From Aeromicrobium choanae (GTDB lineage: Bacteria > Actinomycetota > Actinomycetes > Propionibacteriales > Nocardioidaceae), in contig NZ_LT796768.1 in assembly GCF_900167475.1 (NCBI RefSeq), positions 1,054,001-1,118,000 of the forward strand: 64,000 nucleotides of DNA, written 5' to 3'. Every line of letters begins with the position of its first letter. Position 1 is the first letter of the stretch. Below are positions 44,789 through 52,155 of the stretch, in pieces. The notes under the pieces were generated by a model, which did not search any database, was not told the DNA's origin, and saw only the letters and a program-made list of their open reading frames with translations. Made by a program: the position numbers and the translations under genes.

Positions 44789-46335
44789 GCCGGCTCCGAG
44801 CGCGCGAGGGCGCGCAGGCGTCCCTTCGCGACCTTGCCGGTGGGCGAGTGCGGGAGGGCGGCCACCACGATCACGCGCGAGGGCACCTTGAAGCGCGCCA
44901 GACGCTCGGCCGCGATGGAACGGACCGCGGCCTCCACCGGGGCCGAGTCGTCCTCGGGGTCGTCGGGGACGACGAAGGCCACGACCGCCTCGCCGGTGCG
45001 GTCGTCGGGCACGCCGATCACGGCGACCGACTCGACACCCGGGGCGTCGACGATCGCCTCCTCGATCTCCGAGGGGTAGACGTTGAAGCCCGAGACGTTG
45101 ATGGTCTCGCGCAGGCGGTCGACGAGGACGAGGTTGCCCGCGTCGTCGAGAAGCCCGATGTCGCCCGTGGCCCACCAGCCGTCGGCGTCGGGGCCGTCGG
45201 AGCCGTCGGGCCAGTAGCCGGAGAAGAGGTTGGCACCGCGGGCGTAGATCTGCGCCGGGTCGCCGGTCGCGGCCGGCTGGCCCAGGAAGTCGCGCAGCGC
45301 GATCTCGACCCCCGGGAGCGGACGCCCGACCGAGCCCCCGGGCGGCAGCTGCCCGGGCTCGCGGCCGTCGCCGATGGTCATCGTGAGCACGGGCGAGGTC
45401 TCGGTGAGGCCGTAGCCCTGTTCGACCGGCTGGCCGGAGAGGGCATGGAACGCCTCGGCCAGCTCGGGGTCGAGAGCCGAGGCTCCGGAGACGACGAGGC
45501 GGACCCCGGCGAACGCCTCCGCCAGCCCCTCCAGCCCGACGAGGGCCTGGATCACCTGCGGCGCGACGGGCAGGTTCGTGACGCCGTGGTCGACGATGTC
45601 GCCCAGCAGCGCGCCGGGATGGAACTCCTCCACCAGTACCGCGGTGGCGCCGACCCGGACCGAGAGCGACAGCACGCAGTTCAGCCCGTAGATGTGGAAC
45701 ATCGGCAGCAGGCCGAGCACGACGTCGTCGGGCGTGACGACCCGCGGCGAGTCGACCTGCAGCAGCTGGTCGAGGTCGGCCGCGAGCGCGCGATGCGTGA
45801 GCATGACGCCGCGCGGCAGGCCCGTGGCCCCCGACGTGAAGAGGACGACCGCGAGCGACTCGGGGTCGCGCGGGGCGATCGGCTCCAGGTCGGCTGCGTG
45901 CTCGAGCAGCGCACCGAAGCGCAGCTCACCCGCCTCGGGGGCGGCGCGGTGGACGACGATGAGCGAGTCGCCCGTCTCGGCCTGACGCACCTGCGTGATC
46001 GACTGGGCGTCGCCGACGACGATCTTGGGAGAGCAGGCCTCGACCATCCGCGAGATCTCGCGCGGGGTGGCGCGCGGGTTGATCGGCACGGCGACGAGGC
46101 CGCCGCGCAACACGCCGTAGTAGGCCACGGCGAGGTCGATGCCGTTGGCCATGACGAGGGCGACTCGCTGTCCGGCGAGGACGTTGCGGCCCAGCAGGGT
46201 CCGGGCGACGCGATCGGCCCACTCGTCGAACTCTGCCCACGTCACGCGGCGGTCGCTCCGGGGCTCGATCAGGGCGATGCCCCCAGGGTCACGACGCGCG
46301 GTCTCGCGCAGATCGTCACTCACGTTGACGGTCAT
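44785..46335 (-). CDS. AMP-dependent acyl-CoA synthetase/ligase
   Basis: The 516-aa protein is an ANL-superfamily ligase. It shows the ATP loop LFTSGATGLPRGVMLTH, the A5 motif YGLTETSPV, the hinge region LVDRLRETINVSGFNVYPSEIEEA and the C-terminal catalytic Lys in LPHSPTGKVAKGRL. The substrate is probably a long- or medium-chain fatty acid, by similarity only. It is co-transcribed with the glutaredoxin and divergent from the HAD phosphatase. Confidence 0.87.
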   Translation of the reverse strand: MTVNVSDDLRETARRDPGGIALIEPRSDRRVTWAEFDEWADRVARTLLGRNVLAGQRVALVMANGIDLAVAYYGVLRGGLVAVPINPRATPREISRMVEACSPKIVVGDAQSITQVRQAETGDSLIVVHRAAPEAGELRFGALLEHAADLEPIAPRDPESLAVVLFTSGATGLPRGVMLTHRALAADLDQLLQVDSPRVVTPDDVVLGLLPMFHIYGLNCVLSLSVRVGATAVLVEEFHPGALLGDIVDHGVTNLPVAPQVIQALVGLEGLAEAFAGVRLVVSGASALDPELAEAFHALSGQPVEQGYGLTETSPVLTMTIGDGREPGQLPPGGSVGRPLPGVEIALRDFLGQPAATGDPAQIYARGANLFSGYWPDGSDGPDADGWWATGDIGLLDDAGNLVLVDRLRETINVSGFNVYPSEIEEAIVDAPGVESVAVIGVPDDRTGEAVVAFVVPDDPEDDSAPVEAAVRSIAAERLARFKVPSRVIVVAALPHSPTGKVAKGRLRALARSEPA

Positions 46336-46375
46336 GGCGACGAGTCAACCACACCTCGCGGCACGGCAACGCCGT

Positions 46376-46381
46376 TACAGT
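46376..46381 (+). promoter_or_regulatory. Candidate leaderless -10 element for the HAD phosphatase
   Basis: TACAGT is followed by 6 nt (gacgcc) and the ATG at 46388. Confidence 0.5.
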
Positions 46382-46387
46382 GACGCC

Positions 46388-47278
46388 ATGTCTCCGCGCC
46401 GACCGCACGACGCCCCGCTCAACCTGCAGTCGCGCTCGATCCTGGCCGGTCAGGCGGCGGCCGCCGCGGCCGAGGTGGAGCAGGCACTCGCGCAGCCCGC
46501 CGACCCCACCGCCGCCGCGTTCTTCGACGTGGACAACACGATCATGCAGGGGGCCTCGATCTTCCTGCTCGCGCGCGGCCTGCACCGACGCGAGTTCTTC
46601 ACGACCCGCGACATCGCCCGCGCGGCCTGGCAGCAGGCCTACTTCAAGTACGTCGGCGTCGAGGACCCCCAGCACATCGAGCAGGCCCGCAACGCCGCCC
46701 TGCAGTTCATCGCCGGCCACGAGGTCAGCGAATTGGAGGAGATCGGCGAGGAGGTCTTCGACGAGTACATGGCGGCCAAGATCTGGCCCGGCACCCGCGC
46801 GATGGCCCAGTGGCACCTCGACCGTGGCCAGCGGGTCTGGCTGATGACCGCGGCGCCGGTGGAGATCGCGCAGGTCATCGCCCGCCGCCTCGGCCTGACC
46901 GGCGGCCTGGGCACCGTGGCCGAGCACGTCGACGGCGTCTACACCGGACGGCTCGTCGGCGACATGCTCCACGGCGAGGGCAAGGCGATCGCCGTCCGCG
47001 CCCTGGCCGAGTCCGAGGGCCTCGACCTCGAGCGCTGCTACGCCTACTCCGACTCCTCCAACGACATTCCCATGCTGTCGCTCGTGGGGCACCCGTGCGC
47101 GGTCAACCCCGACGGGGCGCTGCACTCCCACGCCAAGGCCAACGGCTGGCTGGTGCGCGACTACCGCACCGGGCGGAAGGTGGTCGCTGCCAGCGCGAAG
47201 GCCGGCGCGGCGGCGGCCCTGGCGACGACCGTCTGGCTGCTCGGCCGGCTGCTCGTTCGGCGCCTGCGGCGCTCCTAG
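46388..47278 (+). CDS. HAD-IB family hydrolase (SerB-like), membrane-anchored at C-terminus
   Basis: The 296-aa HAD phosphatase has motif I AFFDVDNTIMQG (D47, D49), motif II VWLMTAAPVE, the motif III Lys in HGEGKAIAVRAL and motif IV YSDSSNDIPMLS. It resembles SerB1-type proteins such as Rv0505c, which stands at the same place in M. tuberculosis. A C-terminal hydrophobic helix (AAALATTVWLLGRLLV) followed by arginines suggests membrane attachment. Phosphoserine or lysophosphatidate-type substrates are possible; this is not decided. The 3' end overlaps the TetR gene by 4 nt. Confidence 0.85.
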   Translation: MSPRRPHDAPLNLQSRSILAGQAAAAAAEVEQALAQPADPTAAAFFDVDNTIMQGASIFLLARGLHRREFFTTRDIARAAWQQAYFKYVGVEDPQHIEQARNAALQFIAGHEVSELEEIGEEVFDEYMAAKIWPGTRAMAQWHLDRGQRVWLMTAAPVEIAQVIARRLGLTGGLGTVAEHVDGVYTGRLVGDMLHGEGKAIAVRALAESEGLDLERCYAYSDSSNDIPMLSLVGHPCAVNPDGALHSHAKANGWLVRDYRTGRKVVAASAKAGAAAALATTVWLLGRLLVRRLRRS

Positions 47279-47892
47279 TCGGCGTCGAGCGGGGGCTGGC
47301 GACGTTCGGGCGGGGCGCCGAGGCTCTCGTAGTCCTCGTCCGAGAGCGGCGGCAGCTCGCCCTCGGCCTCGGGCGACAGCGCGGGCAGCAGCATCGCGAG
47401 GTAGCGGCGGCGGACCGTCGCGGTGGCGACCGGCGAGTTGAGGCCCAGCACGATCATCCGCAGCAGCCAGTAGAGGTCGACCGGCTCCAGGTCGCGTCGC
47501 AGGACCCCCCTCAGCTGGCCGCGTCGCAGCAGGTCGACGAACGGCTCGGCGAGCACCTCGAGCGCCTCGTCGGTGACCTGGCTGGCGCCCACCTCGCTCA
47601 GCACGGGCGCGTAGCGGCCGATCACCTCGACGAAGTGGGCGGCCACGTCGAGCAGGTCGGCGTCCTCCGCCTCGGCACCGTCCACGAGCGGCAGCAGCTC
47701 CTCGGCGAAGATCCGCGCGAACACGGCGCTCTCGAGGGCGGCGCGGTTCGGGAAGTGCCGGTAGACCGTGGCGACGCCGACACCCGCCTCGGCCGCGATC
47801 TGCTCCATCGAGGGCGCGGCGTCCTCGGCCCAGAGGCGCTGGACCGCGGCGAGGATGCGCTCGGCGTTGGCGAGCGAGTCACGTCGTGACAC
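47275..47892 (-). CDS. TetR-family transcriptional regulator
   Basis: The 205-aa protein has an N-terminal TetR helix-turn-helix, MEQIAAEAGVGVATVYRHFPNRAALESAVF, and an all-helical ligand domain typical of the AcrR group. It ends in an acidic/proline tail. GTG 47892 was chosen because GGAG lies 4 nt upstream and the HTH is then at the usual distance from the N-terminus. It is divergent from the MMPL exporter, which it probably represses. The two promoters overlap. Confidence 0.87.
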   Translation of the reverse strand: MSRRDSLANAERILAAVQRLWAEDAAPSMEQIAAEAGVGVATVYRHFPNRAALESAVFARIFAEELLPLVDGAEAEDADLLDVAAHFVEVIGRYAPVLSEVGASQVTDEALEVLAEPFVDLLRRGQLRGVLRRDLEPVDLYWLLRMIVLGLNSPVATATVRRRYLAMLLPALSPEAEGELPPLSDEDYESLGAPPERRQPPLDAD

Positions 47893-47929
47893 AGGTCTCC
47901 ACCCCTCCTCTGGCCTCGTTGCACCACCC

Positions 47930-47939
47930 ATCCTACGAT
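47930..47939. promoter_or_regulatory. Overlapping divergent -10 elements of tetR and the MMPL gene
   Basis: The decamer atcctacgat contains TACGAT for the plus-strand MMPL gene and, on the minus strand, TAGGAT for the TetR gene. They share two bases, so the promoters are mutually exclusive. Confidence 0.4.
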
Positions 47940-47962
47940 GTGAGAGTCATCTATCACTTCGT
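47935..47962. promoter_or_regulatory. Candidate TetR operator
   Basis: The 28-bp imperfect palindrome has half-sites ACGAnGTGAnAG and the complementary CTnTCACnTCGT, with 10 of 14 positions symmetric. It overlaps the MMPL -10 element and ends 11 nt before its GTG start, a typical place for autoregulated TetR control. Confidence 0.6.
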
Positions 47963-47973
47963 GAGGAACGCTT

Positions 47974-50292
47974 GTGTCGACTCTCCTGTACCGCTGGGGC
48001 AAGTCCGCCTTCGCCCACCCGTTCCGCTTCCTCGGCGCCTGGCTCGTGCTGCTCGTCGTCATCGTCGGGTCGATCGCGGTCAACGCGCCGAAGCTCAGCA
48101 GTGAGGTGACCATCAACGGCGTCCCCGCGCAGGAGGTGCTGGAGCAGCTCGAGCGCGAGATGCCGGCCGCCGCGGGTGGCGCCGGCCAGATCGTCTACCG
48201 CGCGCCGGAGGGCACCACCTTCTTCGACGAGGCGTCCGCCGCTCCCCTGGCCCAGTCGATGCAGGGGATCTACGAGGACGACAACGTCGTGAACCCGCTC
48301 GACCTCGCCGGCTCGGAGCAGGCGCAGGCCGCCGCGCAGGAGCAGATGGCCGGGCAGGTCCGGGCCGCCCAGCAGGCCATCGCGGCCGCGCAGGCCGGCC
48401 GCGAGCTCGACCAGCCCGTGCCGCTCGTCGTCGGCGGCGAGCTGGTGCCCGGTGTGACGATCTCGCCGGACGGCACCGTCGCCATGGCGCAGTTCCAGTT
48501 CGCCAAGCAGACGATCGACCTCCCCGCGGGTGCCATCGAGGAGGTCCTCGACCGCGCAGAGGCGCCCCTGGAGGGCACCGACGTGGAGGTCCTGCCCGGG
48601 GCCTCGCTGCAGGAGCTGCCCGAAGTGGCCGGAGCCGGCGAGGCCGTCGGCATCGTCGTCGCGGCGATCGTGCTCTTCCTCGTCCTGGGCTCCGTCGTGG
48701 CCGCCGGCCTGCCGCTCGCGACCGCACTGCTCGGCGTCGGCGTGGGCGTCGGTGGCGCCTACGCGCTGGGCCACTTCTACGACCTCGGCTCGATGAGCGT
48801 CGTGCTCGGTCTCATGCTGGGCCTGGCCGTCGGCATCGACTACGCCCTCTTCATCGTCAACCGGCAGCGCCGCCTCATCATGCGTGAGCGCCTGAGCGCC
48901 CACGAGGCCACCGGTCGCGCGGTCGGCACCGCCGGCAGTGCCGTGTTCTTCGCCGGCACCACCGTCGTCATCGCCCTCGCGGCGCTCACGGTCATCGGCA
49001 TCAGCCTCCTGACGACGATGGCGATCATCGCCACCGCGACCGTGGCCGTGGCCGTCCTCGTGGCGCTCACCGCCCTGCCGGCCCTGCTGGGCCTGGTCAA
49101 CGAGCGGATCGTGTCGGCCAAGGCGCGCGAGAAGTTCGAGGAGCGCGAGGCCGCCGGCGTCGACCACGCCACCGCACGCCGCTGGGCGACCTTCCTGTCC
49201 AAGCACCGCTTCATCGCCTCGGGCGCCGTCATCCTGACGACCCTCGTCATCGCGATCCCCGCGCTCGACATGCGCCTGGGCCTGCCCTCGAGCGAGAACT
49301 ACAACTCCGGCACCGACCAGCGCGAGAGCTACGAGACGGTCAGCGAGGCGTTCGGCGAGGGACTCAACGGTCCCCTGCTCGTGGTGCTGTCGTCACGCGA
49401 CGACCAGCCCGTCGACCAGGAGGCCGCGGGCGCCGTCCTGGCCGAGCTCGGCCAGGTGAAGGACGTCGCCTCGGCGTCGGCCGCCGGCATGAGCGAGGAC
49501 GGCCGCACGGTGCTCGTCTCGCTGATCCCTCGTGAGGGCCCGACCGATCCGTCCACCGAGACGCTCGTGCACGCCCTGCGCGACGCGTCGACCGAGTTCG
49601 AGGCGACATACGCCATCGACCTCGGCGTGACCGGCCAGACCGCCATGGGCATCGACATCGCCGAGAAGATGAGCGAGGTCATGCCGATCTACCTGGGCAT
49701 CGTCGTGCTGCTGTCGCTCATCGTCCTGACGATCGTGTTCCGCTCGATCATCGTGCCGCTCAAGGCCACGGCGGGCTTCCTGCTGACGATCCTGGCCACG
49801 CTCGGCGCCACCACCGCCGTGTTCCAGTGGGGCTGGCTGAACGGCCTCTTCGGGCTCGACTCGACCGGCCCGGTGATGGCGATGCTCCCGATCCTGGTCA
49901 CGGGCATCGCCTACGGCCTGGCGATGGACTACCAGGTGTTCCTGGTGTCGTCGATGCGCGAGTCGTGGGTCCACGGCCACAGCGGCCGCGAGTCGGTGAT
50001 CGACGGATTCGCCCACTCCAGCCGTGTGGTCGTCGCCGCCGCGGTCATCATGACGGCCGTGTTCGCCGGCTTCATCTTCAACGGCGACCCGATGATCAAG
50101 CAGATCGGCTTCGCCCTGGCGGTCGCGATCGCGATCGACGCGTTCCTCGTGCGCATGACGCTCGTGCCCGCGCTGATGGCGATGTTCGGCGACCGCGCCT
50201 GGCGCCTGCCGGCATGGCTCGACCGCCTGCTCCCCGACCTGGACATCGAGGGCGACCAGCTGCTCAAGCGCCTCGGCGCGAAGGACTCCTGA
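47974..50292 (+). CDS. MMPL-family (RND superfamily) membrane transporter
   Basis: The 772-aa protein has the duplicated RND layout: helix 1, an extracytoplasmic domain of about 170 residues, helices 2-6, a second domain, then helices 7-12. Proton-relay Asp-Tyr pairs are seen as VGIDYALFIVNRQR in the first half and LAMDYQVFLVSSMRE in the second. It lacks the long insertions of mycobacterial MmpL3. It probably exports a lipid or amphiphile. GTG 47974 has AGGA about 8 nt upstream. Regulation by the divergent TetR protein is likely. Confidence 0.9.
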   Translation: MSTLLYRWGKSAFAHPFRFLGAWLVLLVVIVGSIAVNAPKLSSEVTINGVPAQEVLEQLEREMPAAAGGAGQIVYRAPEGTTFFDEASAAPLAQSMQGIYEDDNVVNPLDLAGSEQAQAAAQEQMAGQVRAAQQAIAAAQAGRELDQPVPLVVGGELVPGVTISPDGTVAMAQFQFAKQTIDLPAGAIEEVLDRAEAPLEGTDVEVLPGASLQELPEVAGAGEAVGIVVAAIVLFLVLGSVVAAGLPLATALLGVGVGVGGAYALGHFYDLGSMSVVLGLMLGLAVGIDYALFIVNRQRRLIMRERLSAHEATGRAVGTAGSAVFFAGTTVVIALAALTVIGISLLTTMAIIATATVAVAVLVALTALPALLGLVNERIVSAKAREKFEEREAAGVDHATARRWATFLSKHRFIASGAVILTTLVIAIPALDMRLGLPSSENYNSGTDQRESYETVSEAFGEGLNGPLLVVLSSRDDQPVDQEAAGAVLAELGQVKDVASASAAGMSEDGRTVLVSLIPREGPTDPSTETLVHALRDASTEFEATYAIDLGVTGQTAMGIDIAEKMSEVMPIYLGIVVLLSLIVLTIVFRSIIVPLKATAGFLLTILATLGATTAVFQWGWLNGLFGLDSTGPVMAMLPILVTGIAYGLAMDYQVFLVSSMRESWVHGHSGRESVIDGFAHSSRVVVAAAVIMTAVFAGFIFNGDPMIKQIGFALAVAIAIDAFLVRMTLVPALMAMFGDRAWRLPAWLDRLLPDLDIEGDQLLKRLGAKDS

Positions 50293-50326
50293 GCCGGAGG
50301 GCGAACTTTTCTCGGCGCGCATGTAA

Positions 50327-50344
50327 CACGGGGGCGCCCCCGTG
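50327..50344. terminator. Perfect 18-bp palindrome after the MMPL gene
   Basis: The sequence cacgggggcgcccccgtg is a perfect inverted repeat, extended outward by atgt and acat with a 2-nt bulge. It lies 35 nt after the MMPL stop and 54 nt before the next gene. It could be a terminator, although with almost no loop it may instead be a protein-binding site. Confidence 0.5.
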
Positions 50345-50397
50345 ACATGTGAGAGGTGTCAGCAGTCCACGGACTGCCCCACACCTGAGGAGATCAC

Positions 50398-50772
50398 ATG
50401 AAGAACAGCGCACGCATCGGCGCGCTCGCCGCGGGCCTCGCCCTCTCGCTGGGCCCCCTCACGGCTCCCGCGCAGGCCGACGCTCCGACCAAGGAGCCTT
50501 GCGCGACCCAGACCACCCAGGTCGCCCGCGCCGAGGCGCAGCTGGCGAAGGTGAACGCCGTGTTCGCCAAGAAGCAGGCGAAGGTCAAGAAGGCCAAGAA
50601 GGCCGTCGTCCAGGCCGACACGCGCGCCGAGAAGCGTCAGGCCGTGAAGAAGCTGAAGGTGGCCAAGGAGCGTCGCACCAAGGTCGTCAAGATCAAGAAG
50701 GCCCAGGTGCAGCGCGTCGCCAAGGCGAAGGCCCGCCTGGCCAAGTGCCTGGCGAGCCAGCCCACCACCTGA
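50398..50772 (+). CDS. Small secreted Lys/Ala-rich coiled-coil protein
   Basis: The 124-aa protein has an export signal (residues 1-28, cleavage near AQADA). The rest is almost entirely Lys, Ala, Val and Gln in heptad-like runs such as VARAEAQLAKVNAVFAKKQ, so a long basic coiled coil is expected. Only two cysteines are present, C35 just after the signal and C117 near the end, which could close the hairpin as a disulfide. AGGAG lies 6 nt before the ATG. I do not recognise a family. Binding to teichoic acid, DNA or acidic polysaccharide is speculation based on charge. Confidence 0.75.
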   Translation: MKNSARIGALAAGLALSLGPLTAPAQADAPTKEPCATQTTQVARAEAQLAKVNAVFAKKQAKVKKAKKAVVQADTRAEKRQAVKKLKVAKERRTKVVKIKKAQVQRVAKAKARLAKCLASQPTT

Positions 50773-50819
50773 TCGTCCCCCCGGACTCGCCTGCGGATCT
50801 GCTGCGCGGGCGTGGGAGG

Positions 50820-50851
50820 CCGGCCCGCCCCAATCCCCCGGGGCGGGCCGG
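50820..50851. terminator. Bidirectional GC-rich hairpin terminator
   Basis: A 12-bp perfect stem, ccggcccgcccc with ggggcgggccgg, has an 8-nt loop. It lies between convergent genes ending at 50772 and 50871. Confidence 0.8.
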
Positions 50852-50870
50852 TTCATCCGTCGGTGCGGGT

Positions 50871-51443
50871 TCAGATCCCGGGCGCCACGTCCGGGATCGC
50901 CTCGAGGGAGGCCCGCACCGACGAACCTCCTGCGAGCCGGCGCAGGCCGCGGTGCCGTGCCACGCGCAGCGCGACCGCGCTGATGCCCAGCACCTCCGCG
51001 GCCGTGCGCGGATCCATGCCGAGTCCGTCCACGAGGCCCACGGCCGCGCGCTCGCGGGGCGGCAGGCCCGCCAGGACGGCACGGAGCCACTCCTGGTGGG
51101 CGACGTCAGGGCCGTGGTCGGGAACCGGCTCGAGCGCCAGCTCCTCCCCCTCGGTCGGACGGGTGTTGCGACGCTGCCACGTGCGTCGCGAGGTGGCGCT
51201 GATCCGGCGCGCGATGCCGAAGATCCAACCGCCGAAGTCGGACGACGTGCCCTCGAACTCCGCGACCTTGCTGGCGGCGACGAACCAGGCCTCGGCCGCG
51301 ACGTCCTCGGGCGCGGCCGCGGAGTCGCCGGTGGGCCGGGTGCGCAGCCACGCGACCAGCCGGCCCGCGTGCTCGACGTAGAGCGCGCGCCACGCCTCCT
51401 GCTCGCCGCGCTTGGCCGCTGAGACGAGGGCGTCGTCAGTCAT
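50871..51443 (-). CDS. RNA polymerase sigma factor, ECF-like
   Basis: The 190-aa protein has sigma region 2 (EDVAAEAWFVAASKVAEF then DFGGWIFGIARRISATSRR). Region 4 with a helix-turn-helix follows (LPPRERAAVGLVDGLGMDPRTAAEVLGISAVALRV). Region 2 is divergent, with a large positive patch. The ATG overlaps the end of the membrane-protein gene by 8 nt, so the two are co-translated. The membrane protein is the obvious candidate for its regulator. Target genes are unknown; no self-promoter was recognised. Confidence 0.85.
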   Translation of the reverse strand: MTDDALVSAAKRGEQEAWRALYVEHAGRLVAWLRTRPTGDSAAAPEDVAAEAWFVAASKVAEFEGTSSDFGGWIFGIARRISATSRRTWQRRNTRPTEGEELALEPVPDHGPDVAHQEWLRAVLAGLPPRERAAVGLVDGLGMDPRTAAEVLGISAVALRVARHRGLRRLAGGSSVRASLEAIPDVAPGI

Positions 51444-52134
51444 CGTCGGCCCCCGCTCCCCGGCCCTGCGGCTCCTCGGGTGCCGACTTCCCCTCGGCAC
51501 GCTCGGCGCCCTGGCCGCGCTCCCGGTCCTGCTCCTGCTCCTGCGACGAGCCGCCGTTGCCGCGGTCCTGCTTCTCCTTCTGCTTCTCCTGCCCGAGGTG
51601 CTGGCCGTTCTCGCCCTTGTCCTCGCTGCGCGTCTCGCCCTGCCCCCGGTCCTTCTGCTGGCCGGGTGCCTGGTCCTGGCCCTGGTCCTTGCCCTTCGCG
51701 GGCGCGTCGGCGTCCGGGGAGCCGGTACCGGAACCCGCCTCGTCGTCGCGGGCCGGTGAGCCGGTCTCGCGACGGAGGGGCGCTGCGGGCTCGACCGCGC
51801 CGCCGTCGGACCCCGCGCCCTCGTCGGCGTCGCCAGCGGGGGCACCACCCTGCTCACCCCGTGGAGCCGGCGGGTCAGGCGTCACCACGGACTCGCGCAA
51901 AGGCGACGACGGCAGGCCGGGGACCTCGATCGCGCCGACCGCCCAGGCCCCACCCACGGAGACGGCGCTGATGCCCAGGAACGCCGCGACAGCCACGACG
52001 ACGCGGTGCCGGCGTCGCGAGGCCGCGGCGGTGACGCTGCTCGTGCGGGCCGCCTCGGCCAGTTGCTGGACGAGGTGGTCCGGCGGCTCGAGCGTCGGTG
52101 CGTCTAGCCGGAGGTCGGGGCGTCCGTACGACAT
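51436..52134 (-). CDS. Single-pass membrane protein with long charged tail, possible anti-sigma factor
   Basis: The 232-aa protein has an N-terminal cytoplasmic segment of 43 residues and one transmembrane helix (residues about 44-68). The outer tail of 160 residues is dominated by Gly, Glu, Gln, Lys, Asp and Pro, low-complexity and probably disordered. The N-terminal segment has no HxxxCxxC zinc motif, so it is not a standard ZAS anti-sigma factor. The role is inferred only from coupling to the sigma gene, and the order membrane-protein then sigma is the reverse of the usual one. AGGAG lies 5 nt before the ATG. Confidence 0.65.
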   Translation of the reverse strand: MSYGRPDLRLDAPTLEPPDHLVQQLAEAARTSSVTAAASRRRHRVVVAVAAFLGISAVSVGGAWAVGAIEVPGLPSSPLRESVVTPDPPAPRGEQGGAPAGDADEGAGSDGGAVEPAAPLRRETGSPARDDEAGSGTGSPDADAPAKGKDQGQDQAPGQQKDRGQGETRSEDKGENGQHLGQEKQKEKQDRGNGGSSQEQEQDRERGQGAERAEGKSAPEEPQGRGAGADDD

Positions 52135-52155
52135 CAGGGCTCCTGACGGGACAGG

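Noticed and set aside
50866..50880. A tRNA T-arm-like sequence, cgggttcagatcccg
   Set aside because: No acceptor, D or anticodon arms can be built around it. The bases are the end of the sigma-factor gene and its short downstream gap.
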